DNA from: Caulobacteraceae bacterium
GTDB lineage: Bacteria > Pseudomonadota > Alphaproteobacteria > Caulobacterales > Caulobacteraceae
Assembly: GCA_947441065.1 (NCBI GenBank)
Contig: CANESI010000005.1
Location: forward strand, 1-64,000
Direction of reading: 5' to 3'
Length of the DNA: 64,000 bases
Shown piece after piece: positions 19,793 through 28,585 of this stretch (the stretch's first letter is position 1; each line of letters begins with the position of its first letter). Below the pieces are notes generated by a model, which was given only the letters and a program-made list of their open reading frames with translations, did not search any database and had not been told where the DNA came from. The translations under genes and the position numbers were made by a program.

Positions 19793-20236
19793 ATGACCTT
19801 CGTGCTCGATCCGGCCTTTGACGAGACCTCTGAGTTTCTGTGCGACCTGACCCTTTGCGAAGTACGCCTGCAGTTGGATGCCCGTTATGGCTGGATCGTG
19901 CTGATCCCGCGCCGCGACGACATGCGCGAGCTTGAAGACCTGTCGATGGCCGAGCGTCTGGTCTTGATGGAAGAGATCGTCTTGGCCAGCCAAGCCGTTC
20001 GGGTGATCAGCGACGCCATCGGTCTGGCGACCGAAAAGCTCAATGTTGGGGCCTTGGGCAATGTCACCGCCCAACTCCATGTTCATATTGTCAGCCGCCG
20101 CAGCGATGATGCGGCTTGGCCCGGTCCGGTCTGGGGCCATAGCGCTGCTGCGTCCTATAGCCCTGAGTTGCTGGCCAAGGCCCGCGCTGGCGCCCTAGCC
20201 GTCTTTGAAGAGGCTGGATTTTTCAGCGCTGCATAG
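19793..20236 (+). CDS. HIT-family protein
   Basis: 147 residues with the histidine triad QLHVHIVSR (H-x-H; the third position is not His but the family allows variation) and IVLIPRRDDMRELEDLS. HIT proteins hydrolyse nucleotide phosphoramidates or similar. The divergence at the third His weakens a catalytic claim. It follows mch by about 90 bp with an inverted repeat in between, and its 3' end overlaps the convergent gene by 14 bp. Confidence 0.85.
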   Translation: MTFVLDPAFDETSEFLCDLTLCEVRLQLDARYGWIVLIPRRDDMRELEDLSMAERLVLMEEIVLASQAVRVISDAIGLATEKLNVGALGNVTAQLHVHIVSRRSDDAAWPGPVWGHSAAASYSPELLAKARAGALAVFEEAGFFSAA

Positions 20237-20741
20237 TCACGGGGACCTTGCGACTTTCGTCCCAAAGATTGCCGGTCCATTGGCCTGATCCTGTCGGGGT
20301 CAAGACAATCTCAGTCGGCCCCTGACCTTCACGCTCATAGAAGTTCATCCGCAGGCTATCCTCGTCGCGATAGATCACGGCGATAAAGCCGGAGCCGCCG
20401 AGCGCCGATGGACGGCGAAGATCGCGCCAAGCCCCCTCGACCCCGCCGCGCGGCAGGTCCGCCAACTGGAATCCGAACAGAGGCTTGCCATCCGCCGCCA
20501 GAAGCCGCCAAGCCCCCTCGAGAGGCCCCTGTTGCTGATCCACCACCGAATAGGACTGACGCAGCTGTTTGTCGAAGGCCTCCTCCTGCGGGGTCAAGGG
20601 TCCGCCGGGGGTCCTGCCCACCTGATCGATGGTCACAGGTGCCGGATCAGGCTCGGCCGGGACGGGCTGAGCGCAAAGGACCACAGGCATGGCGACCAGC
20701 GCCACACCCGTTAGGACTGTTGCCGCCCAGCGACGCATCAT
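20223..20741 (-). CDS. Exported protein of unknown function
   Basis: 172 residues with a signal peptide (cut after VLCAQP region, about residue 24) and a Pro-rich stretch. The mature domain (GPLEGAWRLLAADGKPLFGFQL, DRRD-free, IVLTPTGSGQWTGNLWD) looks like a small beta-rich domain; not recognised. It starts 2 bp after the stop of the CitE-family gene and is probably co-transcribed with it. Confidence 0.7.
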   Translation of the reverse strand: MMRRWAATVLTGVALVAMPVVLCAQPVPAEPDPAPVTIDQVGRTPGGPLTPQEEAFDKQLRQSYSVVDQQQGPLEGAWRLLAADGKPLFGFQLADLPRGGVEGAWRDLRRPSALGGSGFIAVIYRDEDSLRMNFYEREGQGPTEIVLTPTGSGQWTGNLWDESRKVPVTMQR

Positions 20742-20743
20742 GG

Positions 20744-21622
20744 CTAGGCGGCTGCCGCTTCGGCGATCGCAGCAGCGACAGCCACAAGGCTCTCAGCCTG
20801 CACCAGATGCAGCAACTCAGCCATGCGGCCCTCGACGCGGATCGCGCCCTTGCCCTGATTTTCCGGCAAGGCGAAGGCGGCGATAACGGCCTTGGCCCAA
20901 GCGACCTCGGCCTCGGACGGCGAGAAGATTCGGTTACAGATCTCAACCTGCTTGGGATGGATCAGGGTCTTGCCGTCAAAGCCAAAATCGACACCCTGCT
21001 CGCAGATGGCGCTCAGCCCCTCTTCATTGTCGATATCGTTGTAGACGCCGTCCAAGATGGTCAGGCCATAGAGACGCGCCGCCGCAACCGACAGGGACAG
21101 GGCGGCGTGGAAGGGGGCGCGGTCTGGCGTCTGGCGCGCGCGCATCTCCTTGGCCAGATCATTGGTGCCCATCACCCAGGTGGTCATGCGGCTGGAGGTG
21201 CTGGCCTCAGCGATCTGGGGCAGGTTGAACAGGCACCGGCAGGTCTCGATCATGGCCCAGAGCTGGGTTGAGGCCGGAGCCGCTGCGATGGCGCTATTGT
21301 AGGCCGCGACATCAGCCGCATCATTGACCTTGGGCACCAAAATGGCGTCGGGACCGGCTGCGGCTGCCGCGGCCAAATCCTCAGCGCCCCAAGGGGTATC
21401 CAAGCCATTACAGCGAATGACCAGCTCGCGCCGACCAAAGCCGCCCGCCTTCACCGCTGCCACCGCCTGCTCACGGGCCAGAGCCTTAGAGTCGGGGGCC
21501 ACCGCGTCTTCGAGGTCCAAGATCACCACATCGCAGGGCAGAGTGCGGGCCTTATCGATGGCCTTGGCATTGGAGGCGGGCATATAGAGGGCGCTACGGC
21601 GCGGCTTGGAGGTCTTGGACAT
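20744..21622 (-). CDS. CitE-family malyl-CoA thioesterase or lyase
   Basis: 292 residues of the HpcH/HpaI-CitE family. RSALYMPASNAKAIDKA, VILDLEDAVAPDSK (metal site), VIRCNGLDTPWG, WAMIETCRCLFN and GFDGKTLIHPKQVEICN are present. In the ethylmalonyl-CoA pathway two such enzymes act: the (methyl)malyl-CoA lyase Mcl1 and the (3S)-malyl-CoA thioesterase Mcl2. The opening looks more like Mcl2/CitE than Mcl1; a lyase may be coded elsewhere. AAGGGAA precedes the ATG. Confidence 0.8.
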   Translation of the reverse strand: MSKTSKPRRSALYMPASNAKAIDKARTLPCDVVILDLEDAVAPDSKALAREQAVAAVKAGGFGRRELVIRCNGLDTPWGAEDLAAAAAAGPDAILVPKVNDAADVAAYNSAIAAAPASTQLWAMIETCRCLFNLPQIAEASTSSRMTTWVMGTNDLAKEMRARQTPDRAPFHAALSLSVAAARLYGLTILDGVYNDIDNEEGLSAICEQGVDFGFDGKTLIHPKQVEICNRIFSPSEAEVAWAKAVIAAFALPENQGKGAIRVEGRMAELLHLVQAESLVAVAAAIAEAAAA

Positions 21623-21697
21623 GGATCGGTTCCCTTGGATCGAATGGGGACATTATCAGGCTTTTATCAGACGCCTCTTAGCCTCTAAGATAGGGCC

Positions 21698-22081
21698 ATG
21701 ACCACCCGTTATGACGAGACCGCACTGAACGTTTTAGGGCAAGAGCTTTTGCCCTGTTCCAACGCGCCCCTGACCGGATTTTTCCGCAATGGCTGTTGCG
21801 AGACCGGACCCGATGATCTGGGGCTCCATACGGTCTGCGCGGTCATGACCGCTGAGTTTCTGGCCTTCAGCAGGCGGGCGGGCAATGACCTATCAACGCC
21901 GCGTCCGGACCTGCATTTCCCAGGCCTCAAGCCCGGCGACCGCTGGTGCCTGTGTGCCCCGCGCTGGAAAGAGGCGCTGGATGCAGGGGCTGCCCCCGGT
22001 GTGGTGCTCGAAGCCACGCACGAGGAGACCTTGACGATTGTCACCTTGGATGTGCTCAAGGCCTATGCGGTAGCGGCCTAA
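21698..22081 (+). CDS. DUF2237 family protein
   Basis: 127 residues that match the DUF2237 pattern throughout: NVLGQELLPCS, PLTGFFRNGCCETGPDD, VCAVMT, GNDLSTPRPDLHFPGLKPGD, RWCLCAPRW and VVLEATHEETL. Small, cytosolic, Cys-containing; function not established. A short CCGCG-CGAA-CGCGG hairpin follows the stop (22082-22095), between it and the convergent SDR gene. Confidence 0.9.
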   Translation: MTTRYDETALNVLGQELLPCSNAPLTGFFRNGCCETGPDDLGLHTVCAVMTAEFLAFSRRAGNDLSTPRPDLHFPGLKPGDRWCLCAPRWKEALDAGAAPGVVLEATHEETLTIVTLDVLKAYAVAA

Positions 22082-22109
22082 CCGCGCGAACGCGGCTAGG
22101 CCTTCTCCA

Positions 22110-22874
22110 TCAGGCGATGGTCGCGCCGCCATCAACCACGATGTTCTGACCGGTCATGAAGGACCCCGCGGCTGAGGCCAAGAACACGGCCGCCCCGGCG
22201 ATCTCATTGGGCTCCCCAATCCGGCGCAGCGGGCTGCCGCTGGTGGCACGCTTGAGGGTTTCAGGATTTTCCCACAGGGCCTTGGCAAAGTCGGTGCGGA
22301 TAAGGCCCGGCGCGATACAGTTGACCCGGATATTGCTGGGGCCATATTCGCAGGCCAGATTGCGGGCCAACTGGAAGTCCGCTGCCTTAGAGATATTATA
22401 GGCCCCGATCACGGTCGAACCGCGCAGGCCGCCGATGGAGGAGATGATGGTGATCGAGCCATCCTTGCGCTCGGTCATTTCCGGAATCACCATCTGGATC
22501 AGCCAGTGATTGGCAATGACGTTATTTTCCAAGATCTTGCGGAACTGATCATCGGCAATCCCGGCCATGGGGCCGTAATAGGGATTGGAGGCGGCGTTAC
22601 AGACCAGAATATCGATCTTGCCAAAGGCCTTGCGGGTCTCGTCGACCAGGCGCTGAAGGTCTTCCTTCGAGGAGATATTGGCGGGCACAGCAATGGCGGC
22701 GCCGGGATGGGCGACATTGATCTCAGCAGCCACCTCTTCGCAAGGTCCGGCCTTACGAGAAGAAATCACCACCTTGGCCCCATGGTCGGCCATACGTTCA
22801 GCCACAGCGCGGCCAATGCCGCGCGACGAGCCGGTGATGATGGCGACCTTACCGGTCAGATCGAAGAGGTTCAT
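22110..22874 (-). CDS. Short-chain dehydrogenase/reductase
   Basis: 254-residue classical SDR: TGSSRGIGRA cofactor motif, NAASN, Ser in IISSIGG, YNISK active site and a PLRRIGEPNEIAGAAVFLAS tail. Substrate unknown. It lies directly downstream of ethylmalonyl-CoA mutase on the same strand (about 85 bp), so a role in acyl-CoA metabolism is possible but not shown. AGGGAA precedes the ATG. Confidence 0.9.
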   Translation of the reverse strand: MNLFDLTGKVAIITGSSRGIGRAVAERMADHGAKVVISSRKAGPCEEVAAEINVAHPGAAIAVPANISSKEDLQRLVDETRKAFGKIDILVCNAASNPYYGPMAGIADDQFRKILENNVIANHWLIQMVIPEMTERKDGSITIISSIGGLRGSTVIGAYNISKAADFQLARNLACEYGPSNIRVNCIAPGLIRTDFAKALWENPETLKRATSGSPLRRIGEPNEIAGAAVFLASAAGSFMTGQNIVVDGGATIA

Positions 22875-22959
22875 GGCGTTTCCCTAATGAGATTTTTTGT
22901 TTCAAACCGTTGTTGGAGCCAACTTGGCGGCAGGCTGGCGACAGGTCAAGTCTGAGCGG

Positions 22960-24960
22960 TTAGGCGTCCGGCGTCAGGCGCGCCTCAACCGCGGCAAGGG
23001 CCGTGCGGGCCACATCACCCATCATCGGCGTGATCTTAAAGTCCTTAGGCGTATAGACCCGGCGAACCCCCATCTGCTTGAGCATCATGGCGTCCTGCGG
23101 CGGGATGATACCGCCGACGATGACCGGCACATGGTCCATTCCCTCGATACGCATCAGGCGCACAACCTCCTGCACCAGATCAAGATGCGAGCCCGACAGG
23201 ATCGACAGGCCGATCACATGGGCGCGAGTGTCCTTGGCCCTTTGCACGATCTCGGCAGGGGTTGAGCGGATGCCGTCATAAAAGACCTCCATACCCACAG
23301 CGCGGGCGCGGGTGGCGATCTGTTCGGCGCCGTTGGAGTGACCATCAAGGCCCGGCTTGCCGACGAGGAAGCGCAGGGTTTCGCCTAAGGCCGCGCTGAC
23401 GCGGGCCACTTCCTTTTGAACCTCTTCCTCATCCGGATCGGTGCCGGACGAGACCACCACCGCCACGCCGGTTGGGCCACGATATTCCCCGAACACATTG
23501 CGCAGGGCATCGGCCCATTCACCGGTCGTCACCCCAGCCTTTGCCGCCGCCAGCGAGGCGGGCATCAGGTTGCGACCTTCCTTGGCGGCGCTGTCCAGGT
23601 CGGCGAGAGCAGAGATCACTGCCGCGCCATTGCGGTCGGCCTTCCATTGTTTCAGGCGGCCAATGACCTCGGCCTCTAGGCGCGGATCAACCGTCTCGAT
23701 GGAGCCTTCGCCCGCCGACAGGGGCGAGACCTCGGTTTCAGGATAGCGATTGACGCCGATGACGGTCATGCCGCCGGTCTCGACCCCGCGCACGCGTGCG
23801 GCATTGGAGGCGACCAACTGGCCCTTCATATAGTCGATGGCCGCAGCGGCCCCGCCCATGGCGTCGATCTTGGCCAGCTCATCAATGGCTTGGGTCTTGA
23901 GTTGCGCGACCTTGGCGGCGACGACGTGCGAGCCGTCAAACAGGTCTTCATATTCCAGAAGGTCGGTCTCAAAGGCCAAGACCTGCTGCATGCGCAAGGA
24001 CCATTGCTGATCCCAAGGACGCGGCAGGCCAAGGGCCTCGTTCCAAGCGGGCAGTTGCAGCGCGCGGCAGCGGGCGTCCTTGGACAGGGTCACGGCCAGC
24101 GCCTCGATCAGGATGCGATAGACGTTATTTTCCGGCTGCTGTTCGGTCAGGCCCAGCGAATTGACCTGAACACCATAGCGGAAGCGGCGGGCCTTATCGT
24201 CGGTAATGCCATAGCGCTGTTGCAAGAGCTCATCCCAAAGCTCGGTAAAGGCCCGCATCTTGCAAAGCTCGGTCACGAACCGGATCCCGGCATTGACGAA
24301 GAAGCTGATGCGCGACACCACGACGGTAAAGTCCGCCTCGGGCACCTGACCCCCGGCCTTGACCGCATCCAGCACCGCCACCGCTGTGGCCAGCGCATAG
24401 GCCAGTTCCTGCTCCGGCGTCGCACCGGCCTCTTGCAGATGGTAGGAACAGATGTTGGTCGGGTTCCATTTGGGCGTCTCAACATAGGCCCAAGCCACCA
24501 TGTCGCTGATAACCCTCATCGAAGGCGCAGGCGGATAGATATAGGTCCCGCGCGACAGATATTCCTTCATCAGATCGTTCTGGGTCGTGCCCTGCAAGGC
24601 CTTGGGCGAGACGCCCTGCTCCTGCGCCAGACCCACATAGAGCGACAATAGCCACGCCGCCGTCGCATTGATGGTCATGGAGGTGTTCATGCGATCGAGC
24701 GGGATCTGGTCGAACAGGGCGCGCATATCGCCCATATGGCTGACCGGCACCCCGACCTTGCCGACCTCACCGCGCGCCAAAATATGGTCTGGGTCATAGC
24801 CGGTTTGGGTCGGCAGATCGAAGGCCACCGACAGTCCCGTCTGACCCTTGGCCAAATTGGCGCGGTAGAGGGCGTTGGACTTGTCCGCCGTCGAGTGGCC
24901 AGCATAGGTGCGGATGATCCACGGGGCGTCTGGCGCATGTTGGAACGGCTTGGCGGACAT
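22960..24960 (-). CDS. ecm: Ethylmalonyl-CoA mutase (B12-dependent)
   Basis: 666 residues; turns (2R)-ethylmalonyl-CoA into (2S)-methylsuccinyl-CoA with adenosylcobalamin. The substrate-binding TIM barrel (about 10-500) has WIIRTYAGHS, FDLPTQTGYDPD and ATPEQELAYALATAVAVLDAV. The C-terminal B12 domain carries LDGHSNG near residue 541 (DxHxxG) and SGSH and GGIIPP after it. Single-chain form with both domains and divergence from ccr separate it from ordinary methylmalonyl-CoA mutase. Divergent from ccr. Confidence 0.92.
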   Translation of the reverse strand: MSAKPFQHAPDAPWIIRTYAGHSTADKSNALYRANLAKGQTGLSVAFDLPTQTGYDPDHILARGEVGKVGVPVSHMGDMRALFDQIPLDRMNTSMTINATAAWLLSLYVGLAQEQGVSPKALQGTTQNDLMKEYLSRGTYIYPPAPSMRVISDMVAWAYVETPKWNPTNICSYHLQEAGATPEQELAYALATAVAVLDAVKAGGQVPEADFTVVVSRISFFVNAGIRFVTELCKMRAFTELWDELLQQRYGITDDKARRFRYGVQVNSLGLTEQQPENNVYRILIEALAVTLSKDARCRALQLPAWNEALGLPRPWDQQWSLRMQQVLAFETDLLEYEDLFDGSHVVAAKVAQLKTQAIDELAKIDAMGGAAAAIDYMKGQLVASNAARVRGVETGGMTVIGVNRYPETEVSPLSAGEGSIETVDPRLEAEVIGRLKQWKADRNGAAVISALADLDSAAKEGRNLMPASLAAAKAGVTTGEWADALRNVFGEYRGPTGVAVVVSSGTDPDEEEVQKEVARVSAALGETLRFLVGKPGLDGHSNGAEQIATRARAVGMEVFYDGIRSTPAEIVQRAKDTRAHVIGLSILSGSHLDLVQEVVRLMRIEGMDHVPVIVGGIIPPQDAMMLKQMGVRRVYTPKDFKITPMMGDVARTALAAVEARLTPDA

Positions 24961-25097
24961 GTTCGATCATCCTAGGCGGTGGGCTGCAGAGCAATTGTCC
25001 GGACTTTATCATTCACCGAGGCTGCGGCAATCCACTGTCTTGATGAGGGAAGGCGACCGCGGCGCACAATTTCTTGTGCTGCGTTGCAAAAAAGCCT

Positions 25098-25114
25098 CTT
25101 GCCAGCCTCGCAAG
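25098..25114. promoter_or_regulatory. Inverted repeat between ecm and ccr
   Basis: The 322-bp divergent gap 24961-25282 contains no convincing gene. CTTGC-N7-GCAAG (25098-25114) is followed by the overlapping palindrome CAAGCTTG (25111-25118), with TTGCAAA close by (25084-25090). TTGC/GCAA sites are the sort bound by short-chain acyl-CoA regulators such as RamB, so this could coordinate both genes. Function is inferred only. Confidence 0.3.
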
Positions 25115-25282
25115 CTTGTCCCACGGTAATGACCGGACAATTGAGGCAGGGCCCCTCTAAGGGCACGGTCTTGCTTGAAACCACCCAAAACAAGTGGGTC
25201 AGGGGCTGACTATTGTCGGGCAGCCTTAAGATCTGCGGGGTTACAGCCCCAATCGACGCCACGCCAAGACCGGAACCGCGCC

Positions 25283-26557
25283 ATGACCAGCACCGCTATG
25301 ACTGCCCCAGCCTTGAAGGACCTCTATGAGATCGGCGAGATTCCGCCGGCCTATCATGTCCCTGCCCGCATGCATGCCTGGACGATCCGCAAGGAACGCC
25401 ATGGCCGCCCGAACAAGGCCATGCAGCTCGAGGTCGTGGAGACCCCAACCATTGGCGAGGATGAGGTTCTGGTCCTCGTGATGGCCGCTGGCGTCAACTA
25501 TAACGGCGTTTGGGCAGCCCTCGGCGAGCCGATCAGCCCGCTCGATGGCCACAAGCAGCCCTATCACATTGCTGGGTCTGATGCCTCGGGCGTGGTCTGG
25601 GCCGTCGGCTCAAAGGTGCGCCGCTGGAAGCCTGGAGACGAGGTGGTCATCCACTGTAACCAAGATGATGGGGACGACGAGGAGTGCAACGGCGGCGATC
25701 CGATGTATTCCACATCCCAGCGCATCTGGGGCTATGAGACCCCGGACGGCAGCTTTGCCCAGTTCACACGGGTTCAATCCCGCCAGCTGATGCCGCGTCC
25801 CAAGCACCTGACCTGGGAAGAGAGCGCCTGCTATACCCTGACGCTCGCCACCGCCTATCGCATGCTGTTTGGCCACCGCCCCCATATCATCCGTCCCGGT
25901 GACAATGTCCTAATTTGGGGCGCCTCGGGCGGCCTCGGCGTCTTTGCCACCCAACTCTGTGCCGTTTCGGGTGCCAATGCCATCGGCGTGGTCTCCTCCG
26001 AAGATAAGCGTGATTTCGTCATGTCGATGGGGGCCAAGGCGGTTCTCAATCGCAGCGACTTCAACTGCTGGGGCCAACTGCCCACGGTCAATGGGCCGGA
26101 ATTTAACGACTATATGAAAGAGAGCCGCAAGTTCGGTAAGGCCCTGTGGCAGATCACCGGCGGCAAGGATGTCGATATGGTGTTCGAACATCCCGGCGAG
26201 GCCACTATCCCGGTGTCGGTCTTTGTCGTGAAGCGCGGCGGCATGGTCGTGATCTGCGCGGGAACCTCCGGCTTCAACCTGACCATGGATGCCCGCTTCC
26301 TGTGGATGCGTCAAAAGCGCGTTCAGGGCAGCCACTTCGCCAACCTGGCCCAAGCCTCGGCCGCCAACCAGCTGGTCATTGAGCGCCGGATTGATCCTTG
26401 CCTGTCGGAAGTGTTCGGCTGGGACGGCATTCCTGATGCTCACGAAAAGATGCTCGATAACAAACACCTTCCCGGCAATATGGGCGTTCTGGTCAATGCC
26501 CAGCGCCCCGGCCTGCGGACCGTCGAAGAGGTTTTGGAAATTTCGAACGGCGGCTAA
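25283..26557 (+). CDS. ccr: Crotonyl-CoA carboxylase/reductase
   Basis: 424 residues of the medium-chain dehydrogenase family; reductively carboxylates crotonyl-CoA to ethylmalonyl-CoA with NADPH and CO2, the key step of the ethylmalonyl-CoA pathway. Features: MAAGVNYNGVW (Asn near 72-74), an inserted acidic loop CNQDDGDDEECNGGD, Glu152 in GYETPDGSF, NADP motif IWGASGGLG, and His351 in GSHFAN. These match the CO2-binding residues (Asn, Glu, His) known in Ccr. ATG 25283 fits the family; a longer frame from 25175 is not supported. Confidence 0.95.
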   Translation: MTSTAMTAPALKDLYEIGEIPPAYHVPARMHAWTIRKERHGRPNKAMQLEVVETPTIGEDEVLVLVMAAGVNYNGVWAALGEPISPLDGHKQPYHIAGSDASGVVWAVGSKVRRWKPGDEVVIHCNQDDGDDEECNGGDPMYSTSQRIWGYETPDGSFAQFTRVQSRQLMPRPKHLTWEESACYTLTLATAYRMLFGHRPHIIRPGDNVLIWGASGGLGVFATQLCAVSGANAIGVVSSEDKRDFVMSMGAKAVLNRSDFNCWGQLPTVNGPEFNDYMKESRKFGKALWQITGGKDVDMVFEHPGEATIPVSVFVVKRGGMVVICAGTSGFNLTMDARFLWMRQKRVQGSHFANLAQASAANQLVIERRIDPCLSEVFGWDGIPDAHEKMLDNKHLPGNMGVLVNAQRPGLRTVEEVLEISNGG

Positions 26558-26571
26558 GCCTCTGATCGTGA

Positions 26572-26615
26572 GGGATTAAGGGGCGTCAAAACCCCTTGAT
26601 TCGGCCCCTTAACCC
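26572..26615. terminator. Shared hairpin between ccr and rcdA
   Basis: GGGaTTAAGGGGC pairs with GCCCCTTAACCC across a 19-base loop; the stem overlaps the rcdA stop codon. It probably ends both convergent transcripts, though no long T run follows. Confidence 0.5.
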
Positions 26616-27130
26616 TTGGGCCCAAAGGCATCATTGAGCCGTTGAAACTGGCTCAGCACAGGATTGGGCTCAGCCACCACCTCGGCCTCGACATATAGTC
26701 GCCGGTCCAGATGCAGGACGTGCCCATAGAGCCGTTCGGATCGCTCCAACAGATCAACCAGTCCAGCCGGTAAATCGTCTGGCAATGGATCTAGAACGCG
26801 CTCGGCGGGCTCAGGCGCGAGGCGATAGCGCTCTTCGCAGGCGTCAGAGGCGGCGATCTCACCGTCTCGCACAGAGCGCTGGACCAGAAGCCAAGAGACC
26901 ACCTGCATCAGCTGCGTGGTCAGGCGCATGCTCTGACCCGCATAGGCCAACGCCGTATTGCGCGACAGAAGTTTAGAATCATGACGCCCGCCGCCGTCCA
27001 GATAGGCGGCCGCCTCTTCGACCAGATCCATACCCTCAGCAAAGGTCCGGGCAAACAGCTCCGATCGGGTGAAGTCCTTCACCTGACTGGCCCGCCAATC
27101 AATGACTGCCGCTGTGCCCAAATCGCTCAT
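26609..27130 (-). CDS. rcdA: RcdA, regulator of CtrA degradation (DUF1465)
   Basis: 173 residues, all helical. FTRSELFARTFAEGMDLVEEAAAYLDG, then GRHDSKLLSRN, SMRLTTQLMQVVSWLLVQRSVRDGE and RSERLYGHVLHLDRRLYVE match Caulobacter RcdA across its length. Known role there: adaptor that joins CpdR-primed ClpXP to CtrA with PopA and cyclic di-GMP. AGGA precedes the ATG at 27130; the 19 extra upstream residues in the open frame do not match. An ordinary Caulobacterales feature that, with cpdR and dnaA, places cell-cycle control in this window. Confidence 0.93.
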   Translation of the reverse strand: MSDLGTAAVIDWRASQVKDFTRSELFARTFAEGMDLVEEAAAYLDGGGRHDSKLLSRNTALAYAGQSMRLTTQLMQVVSWLLVQRSVRDGEIAASDACEERYRLAPEPAERVLDPLPDDLPAGLVDLLERSERLYGHVLHLDRRLYVEAEVVAEPNPVLSQFQRLNDAFGPKG

Positions 27131-27211
27131 TGCCGTCCTAGTCTTGCCAAAGTCCGGTCGCTTAGAGCAGCAGACGGCACTGTACAAGCAACCTATATGC
27201 CAAAACCGTCC

Positions 27212-27433
27212 TTAAGCGGAGGGGTCATCGGATTTGAAGCTGAACAGGGCATCGGCGGAGGAGCGGACATTGGCCTTTTTGGCCATCTGGGCCTCGATCC
27301 GCACGATCTCGGCCTTGAGATCAGCGATCCGCGCGGTCAATTCCTCGGCGCTATAGAGCTCAAGATCCTCGCGGCCCAAGGCCAATAGGATCTGGCCACG
27401 ACCGGTGCGGGGTTCTGCAGCGTCTTCGTTCAT
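27212..27433 (-). CDS. DUF1192 family protein
   Basis: 73 residues. EDLELYSAEELTARIADLKAEI is a helical/coiled-coil core seen in DUF1192, followed by AQMAKKANVRSSADALF. Small cytosolic protein widespread in alphaproteobacteria; function unknown. It is probably in the same transcript as rcdA (about 80 bp apart). Confidence 0.88.
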   Translation of the reverse strand: MNEDAAEPRTGRGQILLALGREDLELYSAEELTARIADLKAEIVRIEAQMAKKANVRSSADALFSFKSDDPSA

Positions 27434-27534
27434 GGCCTCATCCTCCCTTAGTCACAGTCGCGCCCTTGTGTTTGGCGCGCAAGCCCGTCTATCTGTGACC
27501 CAACAGATCGCCGATGCAAGCCCATGGGGACATT

Positions 27535-28518
27535 ATGGACGACACTATGATCGCCGTTTCGATTGAAGGCGGCAAGGGCCCGGCCTCGGCTCTGGTCCCT
27601 GAACAGCGCCCCATTCCCAAGGCGGGCCCAGGCGAAATCCTCATCAAGACCCGCTCGGCCGGGGTCAATCGCCCGGATATCTTGCAGCGGATGGGCTTCT
27701 ATCCGCCGCCTCCCGGCGCACCCGACATTCTGGGCCTAGAGGCCTCAGGCGAGGTTGTCGCCGTCGTTGAGGGCACCAAGCGCTGGAAGGTCGGGGATCA
27801 GGTCACCGCCCTGCTTGGCGGCGGCGGCTATGCGCAATATTGCGTGGTCGATGGTCGCCACGCCCTGCCCGTGCCCAAGGGACTGGACCATGTGCAGGCC
27901 GCAGCCCTGCCCGAAACCGCCCTGACTGTCTATGTCAATGTCTTCGAACATGGTGCCCTTAAGGCTGGTGAGACCCTGATGATCCACGGGGCCACCTCTG
28001 GCATCGGCGTCATGGCCATTCAAATGGCCAAGGCGGCGGGCGCTAGGGTCATCGTCACGGCAAGGAGCGCCGAGAAGGCCGCTCAAGCTCTGGTCTTGGG
28101 CGCAGACATTGCCGTCAATTCCAGCTCGCAAGATTTCGTCGCTGTGGCCCAAGCGGCAGGCGGCGTCGATGTGATCTTGGACATGGTGGCCGGTCCCTTT
28201 TTTGCTCAAAATATCGAGGCCCTGAACACCGGTGGGCGTCTCGTCCACATCGCCACCCTGTCGGGGGCTAATGTCGAGCTGAACATTATGAAGGTGATGC
28301 AAAAGCGTCTGATCATCACCGGCTCGACCCTTCGCCCGCGTAGCGCCGACGAAAAGGCCCGCATCACGGCGGCGGTCGAGGCCACCGTCTGGCCGTGGAT
28401 CGAATCGGGCAAGATCAAGGCGGTGGTCGACAAGACCTTCCCCCTCGAACAGGCCGCTGAGGCCCATGCCTATCTCGAGGCCGGAGCCCATGTCGGCAAG
28501 GTTATGTTGGTGGTCTAG
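27535..28518 (+). CDS. NAD(P)H quinone oxidoreductase (zinc-free MDR, PIG3-like)
   Basis: 327 residues. RSAGVNRPDILQRMGFYPPPPGAPDILGLEASGEV is typical of the PIG3/QOR group; the NADPH loop is IHGATSGIGVMAIQMA, and no structural zinc Cys cluster is present. Substrate could be quinones or enals. ATG 27535 has GGGGAC upstream; other in-frame Met codons lie at 27514 and 27547. Confidence 0.88.
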   Translation: MDDTMIAVSIEGGKGPASALVPEQRPIPKAGPGEILIKTRSAGVNRPDILQRMGFYPPPPGAPDILGLEASGEVVAVVEGTKRWKVGDQVTALLGGGGYAQYCVVDGRHALPVPKGLDHVQAAALPETALTVYVNVFEHGALKAGETLMIHGATSGIGVMAIQMAKAAGARVIVTARSAEKAAQALVLGADIAVNSSSQDFVAVAQAAGGVDVILDMVAGPFFAQNIEALNTGGRLVHIATLSGANVELNIMKVMQKRLIITGSTLRPRSADEKARITAAVEATVWPWIESGKIKAVVDKTFPLEQAAEAHAYLEAGAHVGKVMLVV

Positions 28519-28585
28519 CTCAAGACCGGGCGAAAGCCGCGACGGGCTCTAGACGGTTCTGGCCGGATCAGGTCATACCCGCTTC

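Noticed and set aside
25175-25282. 36-residue extension of Ccr from a TTG
   Set aside because: It runs through the intergenic control region, and the ATG at 25283 with GGAA upstream gives the usual Ccr N terminus.
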